Origin: an uncultured Bacilli bacterium
GTDB lineage: Bacteria > Bacillota_I > Bacilli_A > RFN20 > CAG-826
Reading direction: 5' to 3'
DNA: 64,000 nt
NCBI GenBank assembly: GCA_944369075.1
Contig: CALVXK010000005.1
Coordinates: 47,855-111,854 of the forward strand
In this document: positions 26,998-34,700 of the stretch, piece by piece
Position numbering within the stretch: the stretch's first letter is position 1
Layout: each line of letters opens with the position of its first letter
Notes under the pieces: model-generated
Told to the model about the DNA's origin: nothing
Databases searched by the model: none
What the model saw: only the letters and a program-made list of their open reading frames with translations
Made by a program: the position numbers and the translations under genes

Positions 26998-27058
26998 GGA
27001 TACCTACAAAGTAACTTAGACTTCGTGTCGCTCCACTTAGTTGTGTGCAGAGGTATCT
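26998..27058 (+). other. Structured, comparatively GC-rich non-coding island
   Basis: An 8-bp closing stem (26998-27005 with 27051-27058, including one G-U pair) encloses two short hairpins. Each exposes an ACTTAG-type loop (27009-27023 and 27034-27045). It lies between structural genes and the ATPase gene. The surrounding DNA is far more AT-rich. A packaging signal, replication origin element or regulatory RNA are all possible. Confidence 0.5.
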
Positions 27059-27112
27059 CTAAAGTTATTATAACAGAAAAAATTATTTGTTCAATTAAAA
27101 GAGGCTCATGAA

Positions 27113-27457
27113 ATGAAAGATAGATGGAAATTTATATTAATAATTTTGATTGCTATAGTTGTTTTAATTATAGGTTTCTATTTATTTAAGCCTATTTCCT
27201 CTATAGTTGGTGGAATTCATGTTGAATTAGGCAATATTGTAAATAAGTATTATATGGATAAAGAATCAACTGTTATCTTTATTTTTAATGATAATAATGT
27301 TGGTTCTTATCTAGATATAAATGATAATTCAAAAACATTTACTTTTAATTATGAAGAAGGTTATTTGAAAAGTGATGATTTTAGTTTTTTGATACTTGAT
27401 GAAAGTAAAATTTGGTTTATAGAAGGAAGATTATATTTATATGAAGTTGATAATTAA
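27113..27457 (+). CDS. Small membrane protein upstream of the Zot-like ATPase
   Basis: This 114-residue protein has one N-terminal transmembrane helix (about 6-28) and a soluble, strand-rich C-terminal domain. A GAGG ribosome-binding site lies just before the start, with ATG codons at 27109 and 27113; the second is in frame. It overlaps the ATPase start by 17 bp, so the products are probably partners. It occupies the slot of minor coat or assembly proteins in filamentous phages. No family is recognised. Confidence 0.6.
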   Translation: MKDRWKFILIILIAIVVLIIGFYLFKPISSIVGGIHVELGNIVNKYYMDKESTVIFIFNDNNVGSYLDINDNSKTFTFNYEEGYLKSDDFSFLILDESKIWFIEGRLYLYEVDN

Positions 27458-29708
27458 TTTTATTAAAAATAAAAGATATTTAATTTTAGCTTTAACAATT
27501 CTTCTTTTGTTATTGATTTTATTTTCAGTTTTTTCTTATGGATCATATTTAAGATTTGGTTTTTCTTTTAAGTTTTTAATTGATTCATTTGTAACTTATT
27601 TTAAGTCTATTTTAAGAATGGATGATGAAAATAGTGTTTATACTACTTTTGATTTAATTAAGGATATAAATTCAGGGGTTGTTTCTGATTCGAGCCTTAT
27701 AGAAACAATCCCTCAATTTGTATTACCTTTTAATTTAGAGTTAATTCCTATTTATATAAAAGAAGGATTTTTTATGATATTTAATAAAGATACTTTCTTA
27801 GAATATTTTGGAAATATATTTAATTTCCTTTCATATAGTAACTTAATTCTATTAATTATAATTTTGTTCTTTTCTGTAAAGCTTGTATTTTCATCTTTAT
27901 TTTTTAATCCAATAGATGTAAATAAATTTGGATATACAAAAAGATATAAAAGCATAGAGAAATTTAATTTTAAAGTTTTTCATCCTATTTATAAGTTTAT
28001 AAAAGAATTTTATAGATATATTAAAGAAAAACATTTTTTAACTTTAATGATATTTATTATTTTATTTTTTATAAATGTAATTTCAATAGTTATGGATTTC
28101 TTTTCTTACTTCTTCTTGTTTAGCTCTAATTTCTCATTAATTATAATTTTAAAATTTTTATTTTCTTCAATATATTTAGCTTTCCCTATTATAACTGCTA
28201 TTCCTTTATTTATTTGGATATTAATTATTTATTTATTTATTGATAGAAAAAGAAAAAATAAAGCTTTATCTAATTTACTAAGACTTGAAACAAATAATAT
28301 TAATTTTTGTAAAAATCAGCTTGGTTTAGTTAATTTAGTTGATGGATTAATGGGTGGATATAAAACATCAATGCTTACAGATTTTTCTTTAACACAGTCA
28401 AAAATATTTAGATATGATTTAGAAAATAATCTTTATTTATATAGATCATATTTACCATATTTTAATTTTGTTTATTTAGAAAAATATGTTGAATTTCTAG
28501 CTAAAAATAAAATTGTTTATAATCATGCACAAATTGAAAATTTACTAGAATTAAGATTTAAAGTTGCTAATAATTCATTAACTAAAAGAAAAAGGTCATA
28601 TTATTTTGGTTATGATTTTGAAAAATATAAAGACTATTATTGGACAGGAACTTATAAGATTTCTTTAGATAGAATCTTAATTGAATATGCTAAAAATTAT
28701 TTCTATTATGCTTGTTCTAATTCTTATATTTATTCTAATTATTCTATTCATGTAATAGAAAATGTAGTTAAAGAAGGTTATTTCCCTAAATATGTTTCTC
28801 AATATTTCTTTCTTAATGAAGAAGAATATGATTTGTACCAAACATATTCGCATAAGTTAGATTTAAATGAAATTCGTATTAAAAAATATAAATTAAATAA
28901 TGATGAAGAAAAGACTCCTGTAATTTCTTTTGGAATTATTGCTTATAGTGAAGCTGAAAAAGATTTAGGGAATCAAATATCTAATAAAATTTATGATCAA
29001 AAGAGCGAAGAAACAAATCCTTTAAATGATGGAACGGATTTAATTTTAAAAATGATGAGGCATATATGTACTTTAAATTTTAAACCTTATCTAAAGATGT
29101 TCCTTGATATGCAAAGGTTTGGTGATTTAGCTTCTAAATATAAAGATATATCGACAGCTTTAATTAGAGCAAATAAAGTTGAAGAAAAATGTGCTTTAAA
29201 GTTTCGGACTTTAGAAGCTATTATCTGTAGATTTGTTATTTCTATAAGAAAAAGAGTTGATATTAGAATGAAAGAATCGAGAAATCGAGTAGGTTTAATC
29301 TATTATTTTTTCAATAAGCTAACATATGGTTTTGAAGTTTACTACAATCGTTTAAATGCTAAATATTCATATAAAAAGTTAACACTTCTTGTTAAAGGGA
29401 GGGAAGAAGATGAAGGCGAAGAATATGTTTATAGCCTTATGTATGCGAAGACATTCGCCAATTCTTATAGAACTGACTCTCATTATTCTTTATTTAAAGA
29501 AGTATTAGAGGATTCAACTAAGGGGATTTATTCTTCTGATATGTATGATTCTTTAGATCCATCTCTCGATGAACTTGAAATTCAACATAGTTATTTTAAT
29601 GATAGGTTGTTCAAGTTGTTTAGAAGAAAGAAGATTGATAAGAAAGTTAACGATAATAAAAAGAAAATCGAAAAAGTGGAGGATTATTTTGATGGTGAAG
29701 ATGAATAA
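27441..29708 (+). CDS. Zot/pI-like filamentous-phage assembly ATPase
   Basis: This 755-residue protein has an N-terminal membrane domain with about four helices (10-30, 130-155, 198-222, 228-266) followed by a P-loop ATPase domain. Walker A is degenerate: DGLMGGYKTS (301-310), with Tyr in place of the last Gly. A Walker B-position strand ending in AYSEAEKDLGNQ lies at 501-512, and FLDMQRFGDL (554-563) matches the Gln-Arg sensor segment of Zot/FtsK-like enzymes. In inoviruses this protein extrudes virions through the envelope. It overlaps rep by 17 bp. A conjugative coupling ATPase is the alternative, but no relaxase accompanies it. Confidence 0.68.
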   Translation: MKLIINFIKNKRYLILALTILLLLLILFSVFSYGSYLRFGFSFKFLIDSFVTYFKSILRMDDENSVYTTFDLIKDINSGVVSDSSLIETIPQFVLPFNLELIPIYIKEGFFMIFNKDTFLEYFGNIFNFLSYSNLILLIIILFFSVKLVFSSLFFNPIDVNKFGYTKRYKSIEKFNFKVFHPIYKFIKEFYRYIKEKHFLTLMIFIILFFINVISIVMDFFSYFFLFSSNFSLIIILKFLFSSIYLAFPIITAIPLFIWILIIYLFIDRKRKNKALSNLLRLETNNINFCKNQLGLVNLVDGLMGGYKTSMLTDFSLTQSKIFRYDLENNLYLYRSYLPYFNFVYLEKYVEFLAKNKIVYNHAQIENLLELRFKVANNSLTKRKRSYYFGYDFEKYKDYYWTGTYKISLDRILIEYAKNYFYYACSNSYIYSNYSIHVIENVVKEGYFPKYVSQYFFLNEEEYDLYQTYSHKLDLNEIRIKKYKLNNDEEKTPVISFGIIAYSEAEKDLGNQISNKIYDQKSEETNPLNDGTDLILKMMRHICTLNFKPYLKMFLDMQRFGDLASKYKDISTALIRANKVEEKCALKFRTLEAIICRFVISIRKRVDIRMKESRNRVGLIYYFFNKLTYGFEVYYNRLNAKYSYKKLTLLVKGREEDEGEEYVYSLMYAKTFANSYRTDSHYSLFKEVLEDSTKGIYSSDMYDSLDPSLDELEIQHSYFNDRLFKLFRRKKIDKKVNDNKKKIEKVEDYFDGEDE

Positions 29709-30894
29709 AAGTTTTTCATTGACAAATAATGTTGATAATTCTTCCGATGTTAGGTGGGTAAGTAATACCCACCTAACATCCACATTACAAAAAAATTTTT
29801 GTATCGATTATTTTTCGATGGTTATCGTAGAAATCTTTGATTTTGATAGTCCTCATATGAGGCGACTATTTAAAAGCCTTAAGATTGACAAAAATAAGTA
29901 TTCTTTAACTACTCAACATAATGGCTATAAATATACATTAGTATTCGAAGAATTTATATTTATTTCTTATGGTGGAGTAACTACTGAAAGTAATGGACAA
30001 GAAACTATTCACTTAGAGCTTAAAGGTCAAGGCTGTAGAAAATTTGAAGAATTAGGTGGTGATTGGAAAGAGTTATTAGAATGTGCTTGTGATTTTGGAA
30101 TTATGAAAAGAATTGATTTAGCTATGGATGATTTTGAAGGTAGTCTTGATTATGATGAATTAATTAAAAAATGCTGGAATCATGAATATAGATCTATTTC
30201 TCATAAACCTCCTGTAGTTATTTGTTCTAAAGATGATGGTGAAATAAAATCTTTCTCAATAACATTTGGTTCGAGAAACTCTGAAAGGTTATTACAGATT
30301 TATGATAAGAAAACTGAAAGAGAAGCTAGAAATTATAATGTTGTAAACATTAATAGTTGGACTAGATATGAAGCTCGTTATAGAAATAAGTTCGCTGATG
30401 AGATAAAAGATTTAGTACTTATAAGTTTATATGAAAATAATTTTGATATATTTGTTAAAGGTATTATTAAAAGCGTAGTTGAATTTAAAGTTCCTAGTAA
30501 TGATAAAAAGAATGTAGGAAGAGTTAAAAATTGGGAAAAATGGGATAAGCTTCTTGATTGTGCCGAAAGAGTTGAAGTCCATTGTCAATACGATTTAGAA
30601 AAAACAATAATGAAGAAGGCTAATTGGATGAAAAGAGCTGTTTCTAAAACATTAAAAACTATTTTCTTATCTAATCCAAATAACTTTAATAGATTTATTG
30701 CTTATCTATTATCTAGCGATGTTGAAAAATTAGAAAATATTGATTTAAGCGTTGTTAATAATGCTAAAGATAATTATATAAGCAATCTTGGATTTAAGTG
30801 TGTACAAGATATGGTTGATTTTTTAAGAGCAAATTTAGAAGGATATGAAAATCCTGATGATTATATCAATAGTTTGTTACACGAGGATTTATAA
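29692..30894 (+). CDS. rep: Rep_trans-family rolling-circle replication initiator
   Basis: This is a 400-residue protein if started at ATG 29692, chosen because GGAGG lies 9 nt upstream; the frame is open further back inside the ATPase gene. Family features are intact: HLELKGQG (107-114), the metal-binding strand RIDLAMDD (140-147), IYDKKTER (203-210) with the likely catalytic Tyr, and WTRYEARYR (223-231). Proteins of this family nick one strand at a hairpin origin to start rolling-circle replication and are used by pT181-type plasmids, ICEs and many inoviruses. A 15-bp hairpin in its own 5' region (29746-29780) is a candidate origin. Confidence 0.85.
   Translation: MVKMNKSFSLTNNVDNSSDVRWVSNTHLTSTLQKNFCIDYFSMVIVEIFDFDSPHMRRLFKSLKIDKNKYSLTTQHNGYKYTLVFEEFIFISYGGVTTESNGQETIHLELKGQGCRKFEELGGDWKELLECACDFGIMKRIDLAMDDFEGSLDYDELIKKCWNHEYRSISHKPPVVICSKDDGEIKSFSITFGSRNSERLLQIYDKKTEREARNYNVVNINSWTRYEARYRNKFADEIKDLVLISLYENNFDIFVKGIIKSVVEFKVPSNDKKNVGRVKNWEKWDKLLDCAERVEVHCQYDLEKTIMKKANWMKRAVSKTLKTIFLSNPNNFNRFIAYLLSSDVEKLENIDLSVVNNAKDNYISNLGFKCVQDMVDFLRANLEGYENPDDYINSLLHEDL
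29746..29780. other. 15-bp perfect hairpin within rep; candidate double-strand origin
   Basis: Arms 29746-29760 and 29766-29780 are perfectly complementary with a 5-nt loop (AGTAA). It is GC-richer than its surroundings. It encodes a poorly constrained linker before the Rep catalytic domain, and rolling-circle origins of this Rep family are commonly located inside rep. Confidence 0.6.
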
Positions 30895-31293
30895 ATGAGA
30901 AAATTTAAGATAAATGAGTTTAGGGATGAATTATTTAATTCTTTAGAGAAGAAAATCACTATAGGTGAATTTTTATTTAAATATCGTAAACTTGTTGATA
31001 TTTGTACTTCTTTTAGAGTTGTATTTCTTCAAGAAAAAGAAAGATATGGATTCAAAGTTGGTTATGATTCTGATATTTCAGTATTAAGTTATAATGATTT
31101 ATCTGATTATTGGGATAATACAATTATTGAATTTAGGACCTTATATTCTAAAAGTTTTAAGAAAAGAAAATCTCCTGAAGCTAGCCTTATTCTTTATGTA
31201 TATGGATCTAAATATAAAAAACGGAATCCAAATGATGAATGTAATAATCCAGATGATGATTATGTTGATTTATTAAATGTTTTTAACGATTAA
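30895..31293 (+). CDS. Hypothetical protein following rep
   Basis: This 132-residue protein starts directly after the rep stop (no gap). It has a helical, charged N-terminal half and an acidic C-terminus (DECNNPDDDYVDLLNVF). The family is not recognised. Immediate adjacency to rep suggests a replication- or copy-control-related role, which is inference only. Confidence 0.6.
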   Translation: MRKFKINEFRDELFNSLEKKITIGEFLFKYRKLVDICTSFRVVFLQEKERYGFKVGYDSDISVLSYNDLSDYWDNTIIEFRTLYSKSFKKRKSPEASLILYVYGSKYKKRNPNDECNNPDDDYVDLLNVFND

Positions 31294-31302
31294 GGAGTAG
31301 CT

Positions 31303-31665
31303 ATGTATAAAAGAAAATTTATTAATAAAAATAAGGTTTATAAAATAAGTAATAGATATTTAGGCTTAAGATTTCCTGGTATACATCATGTTATTGTTAT
31401 TTGGAAGAATGGAAAATTACAAATTGCAAGAGTAAAAACTATCACTTCTTTAGAAACTGAAGTTGTTAATAAAAATGGTAAGAAAGTTTTGAAATATGAT
31501 ATGAAAGCATTGAATCAAGCAAAAAATGGTGAAATTAGACCTTATTCAATAAAAGAATTAGGTACAAAACATTGGAGTGGTATCAGTAATAAATCAAAAG
31601 TTGTTAGTTTGAAGCATTTACAAAATACAAGATTTAAGATTAAAAAGCCAAAAGGAGCAAAATAA
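31303..31665 (+). CDS. Small basic hypothetical protein
   Basis: This 120-residue basic protein (Lys/Arg-rich at both ends) has a central strand-rich region (HHVIVIWKNGKLQIARV) and a C-terminal Lys-Pro tail. A GGAG ribosome-binding site sits at 31293-31296. It recalls small accessory proteins of Firmicutes mobile elements. It is the last gene before the terminator preceding the integrase. Confidence 0.55.
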   Translation: MYKRKFINKNKVYKISNRYLGLRFPGIHHVIVIWKNGKLQIARVKTITSLETEVVNKNGKKVLKYDMKALNQAKNGEIRPYSIKELGTKHWSGISNKSKVVSLKHLQNTRFKIKKPKGAK

Positions 31666-31666
31666 A

Positions 31667-31719
31667 AAGACTCATTCAGAGTCTTAGGTTTTGCCTCATT
31701 GTATAAAATAATTTTATAC
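31667..31719 (+). terminator. Terminator plus palindrome between the operon and the integrase gene
   Basis: A 7-bp stem (31667-31673 with 31679-31685) is followed by a T-containing stretch, ending the main operon. Next to it is a perfect 9-bp-arm palindrome at 31701-31719 (centre A), possibly an operator for the integrase. Confidence 0.6.
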
Positions 31720-31760
31720 TCGGCTACGGTCACCATTTCTGGCTGTTCCCACGAACATAT

Positions 31761-32876
31761 ATGACCTACAGATTTGCAACTTTTAGTTACAAGAATAAAT
31801 TATCATTTTTTATGTCAATATACAAGGAAAATGGAAAATACATAGTAAAAGTTTGTATAAATGGTAGACAGATTTTACGTAGACAATATTTAGGAAAGAC
31901 TATTACAACTAAACAATCAGCTTTAGAATGTGAAAGAGATTTATTTCTTTCATATGGAGATTCTTTACAAGATTATGAAATAAACGATTTATTTAATATC
32001 TTTGAAGAATATTTATTTAAGAGATTTAAAGAAACATCAGCAAAAAGATATTTAAATTCATTTAATCTTGTTGTTAAGAAATATTTTGAAGGAAAGAAAG
32101 TATCAAATATAACTAGAAGCTATTGTGAATTCTTAAATGATTCTTTAAATAACTTAGCATATAAAGCTATAGATCCTTATATTTATATTACAAAGTTATT
32201 TATAAATTTTCTTTCTAATTATGGTTGTAAAATTAATACTTCAAGTTTTTATAAATATAAGAGATCTTTAGATGTAAGAAAGAAATACAATTATTATACT
32301 TTTGAGCAATTTCAACTTCTTCTTTCTGTTATTAATAATAAAGAAGATAGACTAATGTTCTCTCTATTATTTTATTATGGTTTAAGGATTGGAGAATTAA
32401 GAGCTTTAAGGGTTTCTAACTTTATGAATGATAAAGTTTCTATAGAATATGAACTATCCAATAAAGGAAGGTTCGGTGGTCAAAAACTTTTTAATTTAAA
32501 AACAGTTTCTTCCTATCGTTTTTATCCTTATGTTGCCGATATTAAAGAGTTAGTTAGATCTTTAATTAATGACAAGAAACTAAAAAAGAATGATTTCGTT
32601 TTTATAAATAAAAAGAAAAACAAAGTAATTGGAGAAACAACAATTAGAAGAAATCTTGATGAATATATTTCTGAAGCTAATCTACATTATATTAAGCTTC
32701 ATGAATTCAGACATTCTTGTGCTACTTATTTAATTAATAAGAATGTAGATCCTAAAGATATAGCTTCTTGGCTTGGACATAATTCTGTTAACGTTACTTT
32801 AAAAGTATATGCTCATTTATTTCCTGCAAGAAAAGATAATGTTAAAAAAGCTTTTGAAGAAGCTTTTAAGAAATAA
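31761..32876 (+). CDS. int: Tyrosine recombinase (integrase) of the element
   Basis: This is a 371-residue tyrosine recombinase. The catalytic residues are all present: Arg209 (GLRIGELR), Lys247, His314 and Arg317 (LHEFRHS), His340 (WLGH) and Tyr350 (KVYAH). An N-terminal DNA-binding domain and a core-binding SAM-like domain (70-160) precede them. An alternative start at ATG 31812 (MSIYKENGKY...) looks more typical of the family and would give 354 residues; neither start has a strong ribosome-binding site. It is adjacent to attR in tRNA-Arg and is expected to catalyse integration and excision there. Confidence 0.93.
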   Translation: MTYRFATFSYKNKLSFFMSIYKENGKYIVKVCINGRQILRRQYLGKTITTKQSALECERDLFLSYGDSLQDYEINDLFNIFEEYLFKRFKETSAKRYLNSFNLVVKKYFEGKKVSNITRSYCEFLNDSLNNLAYKAIDPYIYITKLFINFLSNYGCKINTSSFYKYKRSLDVRKKYNYYTFEQFQLLLSVINNKEDRLMFSLLFYYGLRIGELRALRVSNFMNDKVSIEYELSNKGRFGGQKLFNLKTVSSYRFYPYVADIKELVRSLINDKKLKKNDFVFINKKKNKVIGETTIRRNLDEYISEANLHYIKLHEFRHSCATYLINKNVDPKDIASWLGHNSVNVTLKVYAHLFPARKDNVKKAFEEAFKK

Positions 32877-32918
32877 ATATCAATTTATAAAATTATTTTC
32901 TAGGGTTATTGGATAGAG

Positions 32919-33139
32919 GGAGGACTTGAGGAAATAAAGATAGTGTGGTAAATTATTTTATATCGATTATATCGATAGAAGTGTAACTAAGAAATAAGTT
33001 ACTTGAAGTATTAGAAGGGCTAGTTCTAATACTTCTTTTATTTTGTCTTTATTTTTCATTTTCAAGTCCTCCTTTTGCGAATGAATTAATATCATAACTT
33101 GTTATGATAAAATGAGAAAAACATGGGACTTGAAAATGA
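32919..33139. promoter_or_regulatory. Repeat-rich, structured non-coding region between int and attR
   Basis: A GGACTTGA-containing motif occurs three times: direct at 32919-32929, inverted at 33056-33072, and direct at 33126-33139. The last two pair over 14 bp. Between them are palindromes at 32961-32977 (TATCGAT arms), a 6-bp stem at 32983-33002, the terminator at 33005-33035 and a 9-bp-arm palindrome at 33090-33109. The spacing to the att core suggests integrase arm-type or excisionase sites, or a lagging-strand origin. Confidence 0.5.
33005..33041 (+). terminator. Integrase terminator
   Basis: A perfect 12-bp stem (33005-33016 with 33024-33035, loop of 7) is followed by a T-rich run. It lies 129 bp after the int stop. 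Confidence 0.8.
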
Positions 33140-33190
33140 GGGAAAATATATTTTGATACAATTGATACAATTTTTTGAGTTTCAAACAAC

Positions 33191-33242
33191 AAAAAAACGC
33201 GATAATTATCGCGTTATTTGTATTTTGGTGACCTTAAGGCGA
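33191..33242. repeat. attR: right 52-bp direct repeat, inside intact tRNA-Arg
   Basis: This matches attL (16615-16666) with 3 mismatches. It spans the tRNA terminator and the tRNA 3' end, so the element replaced the end of the tRNA with its own copy and left a functional gene. Confidence 0.93.
33196..33215 (-). terminator. Terminator of tRNA-Arg (element-borne copy)
   Basis: This is a 20-bp perfect palindrome (AACGCGATAA arms) with an A-run to its left, giving a U-run in the minus-strand transcript. The displaced original copy is at 16620-16639. Confidence 0.85.
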
Positions 33243-33302
33243 TTCGAACGCCTGACCCACAGCTTAGAAGGCTGTTGCTCTATCCAGCTGAGCTATAAGG
33301 CC
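33226..33302 (-). tRNA. tRNA-Arg (anticodon TCT), integration target
   Basis: This 77-nt cloverleaf has acceptor GGCCTTA/TAAGGTC (one G-U), D-stem GCTC/GAGC, anticodon loop CTTCTAA (anticodon TCT, reading AGA), T-arm AGGCG-TTCGAAT-CGCCT, and an encoded CCA (complement of 33226-33228). Its 3' end lies in the attR repeat. AGA is the common Arg codon in this AT-rich genome, so keeping the gene intact is presumably essential. Confidence 0.96.
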
Positions 33303-33651
33303 ATTTACCTTTTAGGCTTAAATATAATACATTTAAAAATATAATAATTCAAGAAAAATATTACCTTAATTTTTACTTTTCCTTATCTTATTATATTAGT
33401 TAATTTTAACATTAATAAAAAAATTCATTCGTTTAAATTCTGAAAAGTTTTTGTTCCGCTAAATATCAAAGCCATTGCAACAGTCTCATCTCTTTTAGAA
33501 TTATTTTCAAAATCATGTATTTTGGATGAATTTAGCAATTTATATTACTAAATTTCGTTGCGATGACATTGATAAAATGCAAAAACTATTTATTCTTTAA
33601 AAGTAACATCAAAATCGCCCAGTAATTATGTTTAAAAGAAAAGAATCTAAA
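33303..33651. other. Intergenic region with a degenerate coding remnant
   Basis: No intact gene is present. On the minus strand around 33430-33510 a protein-like fragment (RDETVAMALIFSGTKTFQNL followed by NE and a stop) is visible, with broken frames upstream. It looks like the C-terminal relic of a decayed gene that I cannot name. The tRNA-Arg promoter should lie just right of 33302. Confidence 0.35.
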
Positions 33652-34146
33652 CTACTCTTCCTTTACAAGTGATAAATCGTAATTATTTTCATTTATTCTA
33701 TATGTATTATCATAAACCAAATATCCACTTGGTTCATTATTTTCATATAGCTTAGCCTCATCAATTTTAAAAATAAGTTTATCTATTAATTCAAATCCTG
33801 CTTTAACATCAAGTTCTTCTACAATAAAACTACAAATATCATCAATTTTATTTTGATAAGGATAAGAATTAAGTTTATAAGGTCCTTCAAATTTATTAAC
33901 TATAAAAGTTCTATCGAAATAAAAATAGTGTTCTTCTTTATTTTGTTCCTTACTTACATAAAGAAGATATCCTAAATCAACACCTCTAATTTCATCAACT
34001 ATTGTTATTGAGCCTAATAAAGCACCATCAACATCACTTTTTATAAAATCATCTAAAACTAAATATTCTATATTTCTTCTATCGCAAGAAGTAACTAAAC
34101 AAATACCAGCTAAACTTAAAGCTATAATCTTAAAAAACTTTCTCAT
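33652..34146 (-). CDS. Putative lipoprotein
   Basis: This 164-residue protein has a lipoprotein signal (basic start, hydrophobic core 5-18) and a lipobox ending at the Cys in VTSCD (about residue 21). The remainder is acidic with many Tyr residues and no family I recognise. It lies 11 bp downstream of the small membrane protein 34158-34454 on the same strand, so the two are probably co-expressed at the cell surface. Confidence 0.75.
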   Translation of the reverse strand: MRKFFKIIALSLAGICLVTSCDRRNIEYLVLDDFIKSDVDGALLGSITIVDEIRGVDLGYLLYVSKEQNKEEHYFYFDRTFIVNKFEGPYKLNSYPYQNKIDDICSFIVEELDVKAGFELIDKLIFKIDEAKLYENNEPSGYLVYDNTYRINENNYDLSLVKEE

Positions 34147-34157
34147 ATATTTTGTCC

Positions 34158-34454
34158 TTAAAACATATAAACTATCGCTAGAAATAAAGAAACTAAGCCA
34201 ACAAGCATTAAAATTATATCTAAAATCAATAAACCAACTTTATATACTATATCTTTTTTTACTTCAATTAGATGTTCAAAAATTAGTGCTAAAATACTAG
34301 AAAATAAAGGAATAGAACAAATCCATAAAACTATACCTTTATAAACGATTCTAATATCAAAGATAAACAAAAATAAACTAGTTATAATGGCTATTAGGCC
34401 TATTATCCTAAAGATTAATGCTAAAACTGAATATCGACGATTTTCTACATACAT
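34158..34454 (-). CDS. Small membrane protein
   Basis: This 98-residue protein has three hydrophobic helices (about 10-31, 35-57, 70-95). No family is recognised. It begins near GGAGG (complement around 34463-34467) and is followed by a lipoprotein gene. About 250 bp of AT-rich intergenic DNA separates it from the next gene; I see nothing definite in it. Confidence 0.7.
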   Translation of the reverse strand: MYVENRRYSVLALIFRIIGLIAIITSLFLFIFDIRIVYKGIVLWICSIPLFSSILALIFEHLIEVKKDIVYKVGLLILDIILMLVGLVSLFLAIVYMF

Positions 34455-34700
34455 AATAAGGCTACCTCCAAATAATAAAATCTCAATTAAATATTATTTC
34501 AAAGTAAAATTAGAGGTTCCTTTAAAAACATTAGAATAAAACTTAAAAAAATTAATATTTTTGTCAAAGTAATAATTTTTATTTAACATATTTATTTTAT
34601 TATACCATAACGAAAAAAATATGACAGCACTAAGTAAACTTACTATTTAAAATGTCACTTAACTAAGAAATTATATTATTTTAACAATTTTGTATGATTT

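Larger units (their letters stand above)
16615..33242. mobile_element. Integrated inovirus-like (filamentous-phage-like) element in tRNA-Arg
   Basis: This 16.6-kb element is flanked by 52-bp direct repeats derived from the 3' end of tRNA-Arg(TCT). It encodes a tyrosine integrase next to the intact tRNA, a Rep_trans rolling-circle initiator, a Zot/pI-like membrane ATPase, several secreted and C-terminally anchored proteins, many small basic proteins, and a divergent XRE repressor with an Mrr-HRDC protein. No relaxase, VirB/VirD4 conjugation genes, terminase, portal or tail genes are visible, which argues against an ICE or tailed phage. Inoviruses are usually 5-15 kb, so this is large, and no short hydrophobic major coat protein was found. 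A rolling-circle integrative plasmid is the alternative. Confidence 0.78.

Noticed and set aside
29553..29783. A minus-strand frame opposite the end of the ATPase gene and start of rep
   Set aside because: It is antisense to two well-supported genes and its start coincides with the hairpin.
31542..31736. A 64-codon minus-strand frame overlapping the gene at 31303-31665
   Set aside because: It has no ribosome-binding site, is antisense to a plausible operon gene, and covers the terminator.
16615..33242. Classification as an ICE or tailed prophage
   Set aside because: No relaxase, T4SS, terminase, portal, capsid or tail genes are recognisable.
33123..33344. A 73-codon open frame running through attR and tRNA-Arg
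   Set aside because: It overlaps a perfect tRNA gene and its terminator, so it is not a gene.
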